A stretch of DNA of 32,122 bases, from assembly GCA_949288725.1 (NCBI GenBank), contig CASELF010000095.1, positions 1 to 32,122 on the forward strand. The letters are read 5' to 3'. The notes under the pieces are model-generated. The model was not told where the DNA came from. It searched no databases and saw nothing but the letters and a program-made list of their open reading frames with translations. This document shows positions 31,619 through 32,122 of this stretch, piece by piece. Each line of letters opens with the position of its first letter. The first letter of the stretch is position 1. The position numbers and the translations under genes are program-made. The stretch comes from an uncultured bacterium (GTDB lineage: Bacteria > Cyanobacteriota > Vampirovibrionia > Gastranaerophilales > Gastranaerophilaceae).

Positions 31619-32122
31619 TTAATTCCAATCGAATTTTGGTTTTTCAAATTGCATTGGTTTGAAAGCCTTCGATTCAGGTCGTCTTAGTGATTCCGGCACT
31701 TCATCTTTTGGTGCTTTTGTTTGGACAGGTTTATTTTTTTTCGTTTCTGTCTTTGGCTTAGTTTTTGTTTTAGGTTTTGCTGCTTTTTGTGTTTTTTTAG
31801 GCGTAATAGGCTTCATCCAATCAGTGTTTGGTTTTTCAAATTCTATTGGTTTAAAGGTTTCAGGTTCACGGCGTTTTAAATATTCCGGAATGTCGTCTGT
31901 TTTAGGAGCCTCTTTAGCCTTTTCCTGTTTTGCAGGTGCCTTTGTTTTAGGTTGTTCTGCTTTTGGGGTTTCATCAGGAACATACGGCTTCATCCAATCA
32001 GTATTTGGTTTTTCAAATTCTATTGGTTTAAAGGTTTCAGGTTCACGGCGTTTTAAATATTCCGGAATGTCGTCTGTTTTAGGAGCCTCTTTAGCCTTTT
32101 CCTGTTTTGCAGGTGCCTTTGT
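31619..32122 (-). CDS. Pro/Lys-rich repeat protein, C-terminal part (5' end outside window)
   Basis: The minus-strand frame is open from the window edge to a TAA at 31619-31621, giving 167 residues. It consists of repeats with a Lys/Pro/Ala-rich linker and a conserved block: DDIPEYLKRREPETFKPIEF, then EKPNTDWMKP. Two blocks are nearly identical with a 59-residue period. A third, diverged copy ends the protein (DEVPESLRRPESKAFKPMQF, then EKPKFDWN). The linker before the last block is almost only Lys, Thr and Pro. There is no predicted globular fold apart from the short blocks. An internal ATG at 31993 exists but is not a likely start because the repeat continues upstream. Function unknown; a disordered scaffold or surface/periplasm-spanning role is possible. 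Confidence 0.7.
   Translation of the reverse strand, partial: TKAPAKQEKAKEAPKTDDIPEYLKRREPETFKPIEFEKPNTDWMKPYVPDETPKAEQPKTKAPAKQEKAKEAPKTDDIPEYLKRREPETFKPIEFEKPNTDWMKPITPKKTQKAAKPKTKTKPKTETKKNKPVQTKAPKDEVPESLRRPESKAFKPMQFEKPKFDWN
31817..32122. repeat. 177-bp tandem repeat, continuing past the window end
   Basis: The 129 bases from 31994 to 32122 match those from 31817 to 31945 with one difference (third position region, cagtg versus cagta). The period of 177 bases keeps the reading frame (59 codons). Confidence 0.9.

Noticed and set aside
1..32122. CRISPR arrays, rRNA, tRNA genes and insertion sequences
   Set aside because: I looked for regularly spaced short repeats, conserved RNA segments and transposase motifs and found none. 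The only tandem repeat is the coding one at the right edge.

Overview
The window is AT-rich bacterial DNA. It is packed with short-spaced genes, AT-rich promoters and clear intrinsic terminators. Several features fit a host-associated, non-photosynthetic cyanobacterial relative (Melainabacteria / Gastranaerophilales): many prepilin-like proteins with a TLAE-type N-terminus, the VDVNG...PN pilin-like motif, small proteins starting with an N-terminal 'INFSG' or 'LAFGA' motif, and an AsmA-like giant protein. That placement is an inference from recalled protein styles, not from a marker gene.

Layout. 1-643: the end of a phage-type lysis module, with a coiled-coil protein overlapping an N-acetylmuramoyl-L-alanine amidase, then a terminator. 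853-2827: a HaeIII-type (GGCC) restriction-modification pair on the minus strand, flanked by two intergenic stretches with dyads. 3315-7557: a stand-alone LuxR-type helix-turn-helix protein, a 1197-residue AsmA-family protein and a DUF4870-like membrane protein. 7644-14687: a pilin region. Three tandem glycine/cysteine-rich prepilin-like genes run leftwards from one promoter, and a fourth prepilin-like gene is divergent. 14745-15164: a small exported protein.

15169-28198: a 13-kb, 12-gene minus-strand operon for surface glycan synthesis with overlapping or near-touching genes. In order of transcription: a GT2 plus GT9-like glycosyltransferase, a nucleotidyltransferase-kinase fusion, an acyltransferase-3, a small HAD phosphatase, mannose-6-phosphate isomerase, a ribulose/allulose-phosphate 3-epimerase-like enzyme, a GT9-like transferase, a DUF115/GT42-like transferase, a second GT9-like transferase interrupted at an A8 tract, a CMP-sugar synthetase, a DRE-TIM aldolase fused to a DUF115/GT42-like domain, and a HAD phosphatase. 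Together these look able to make and activate two sugars: a mannose- or heptose-type NDP-sugar, and a CMP-activated 2-keto acid sugar possibly built by the aldolase rather than by a NeuB-type synthase. They would then be transferred and O-acetylated.

28592-32122: a hypothetical protein, a divergent ArsR regulator / ArsP-type permease pair with two matching operators (one fills the spacer of a perfect consensus promoter), another hypothetical protein with the INFSG motif, and the C-terminal part of a Pro/Lys-rich protein with a 177-bp tandem repeat running off the window. The strongest second-look items are the aldolase/CMP-sugar cluster, the A8 frameshift and the tandem glycine-rich prepilins.
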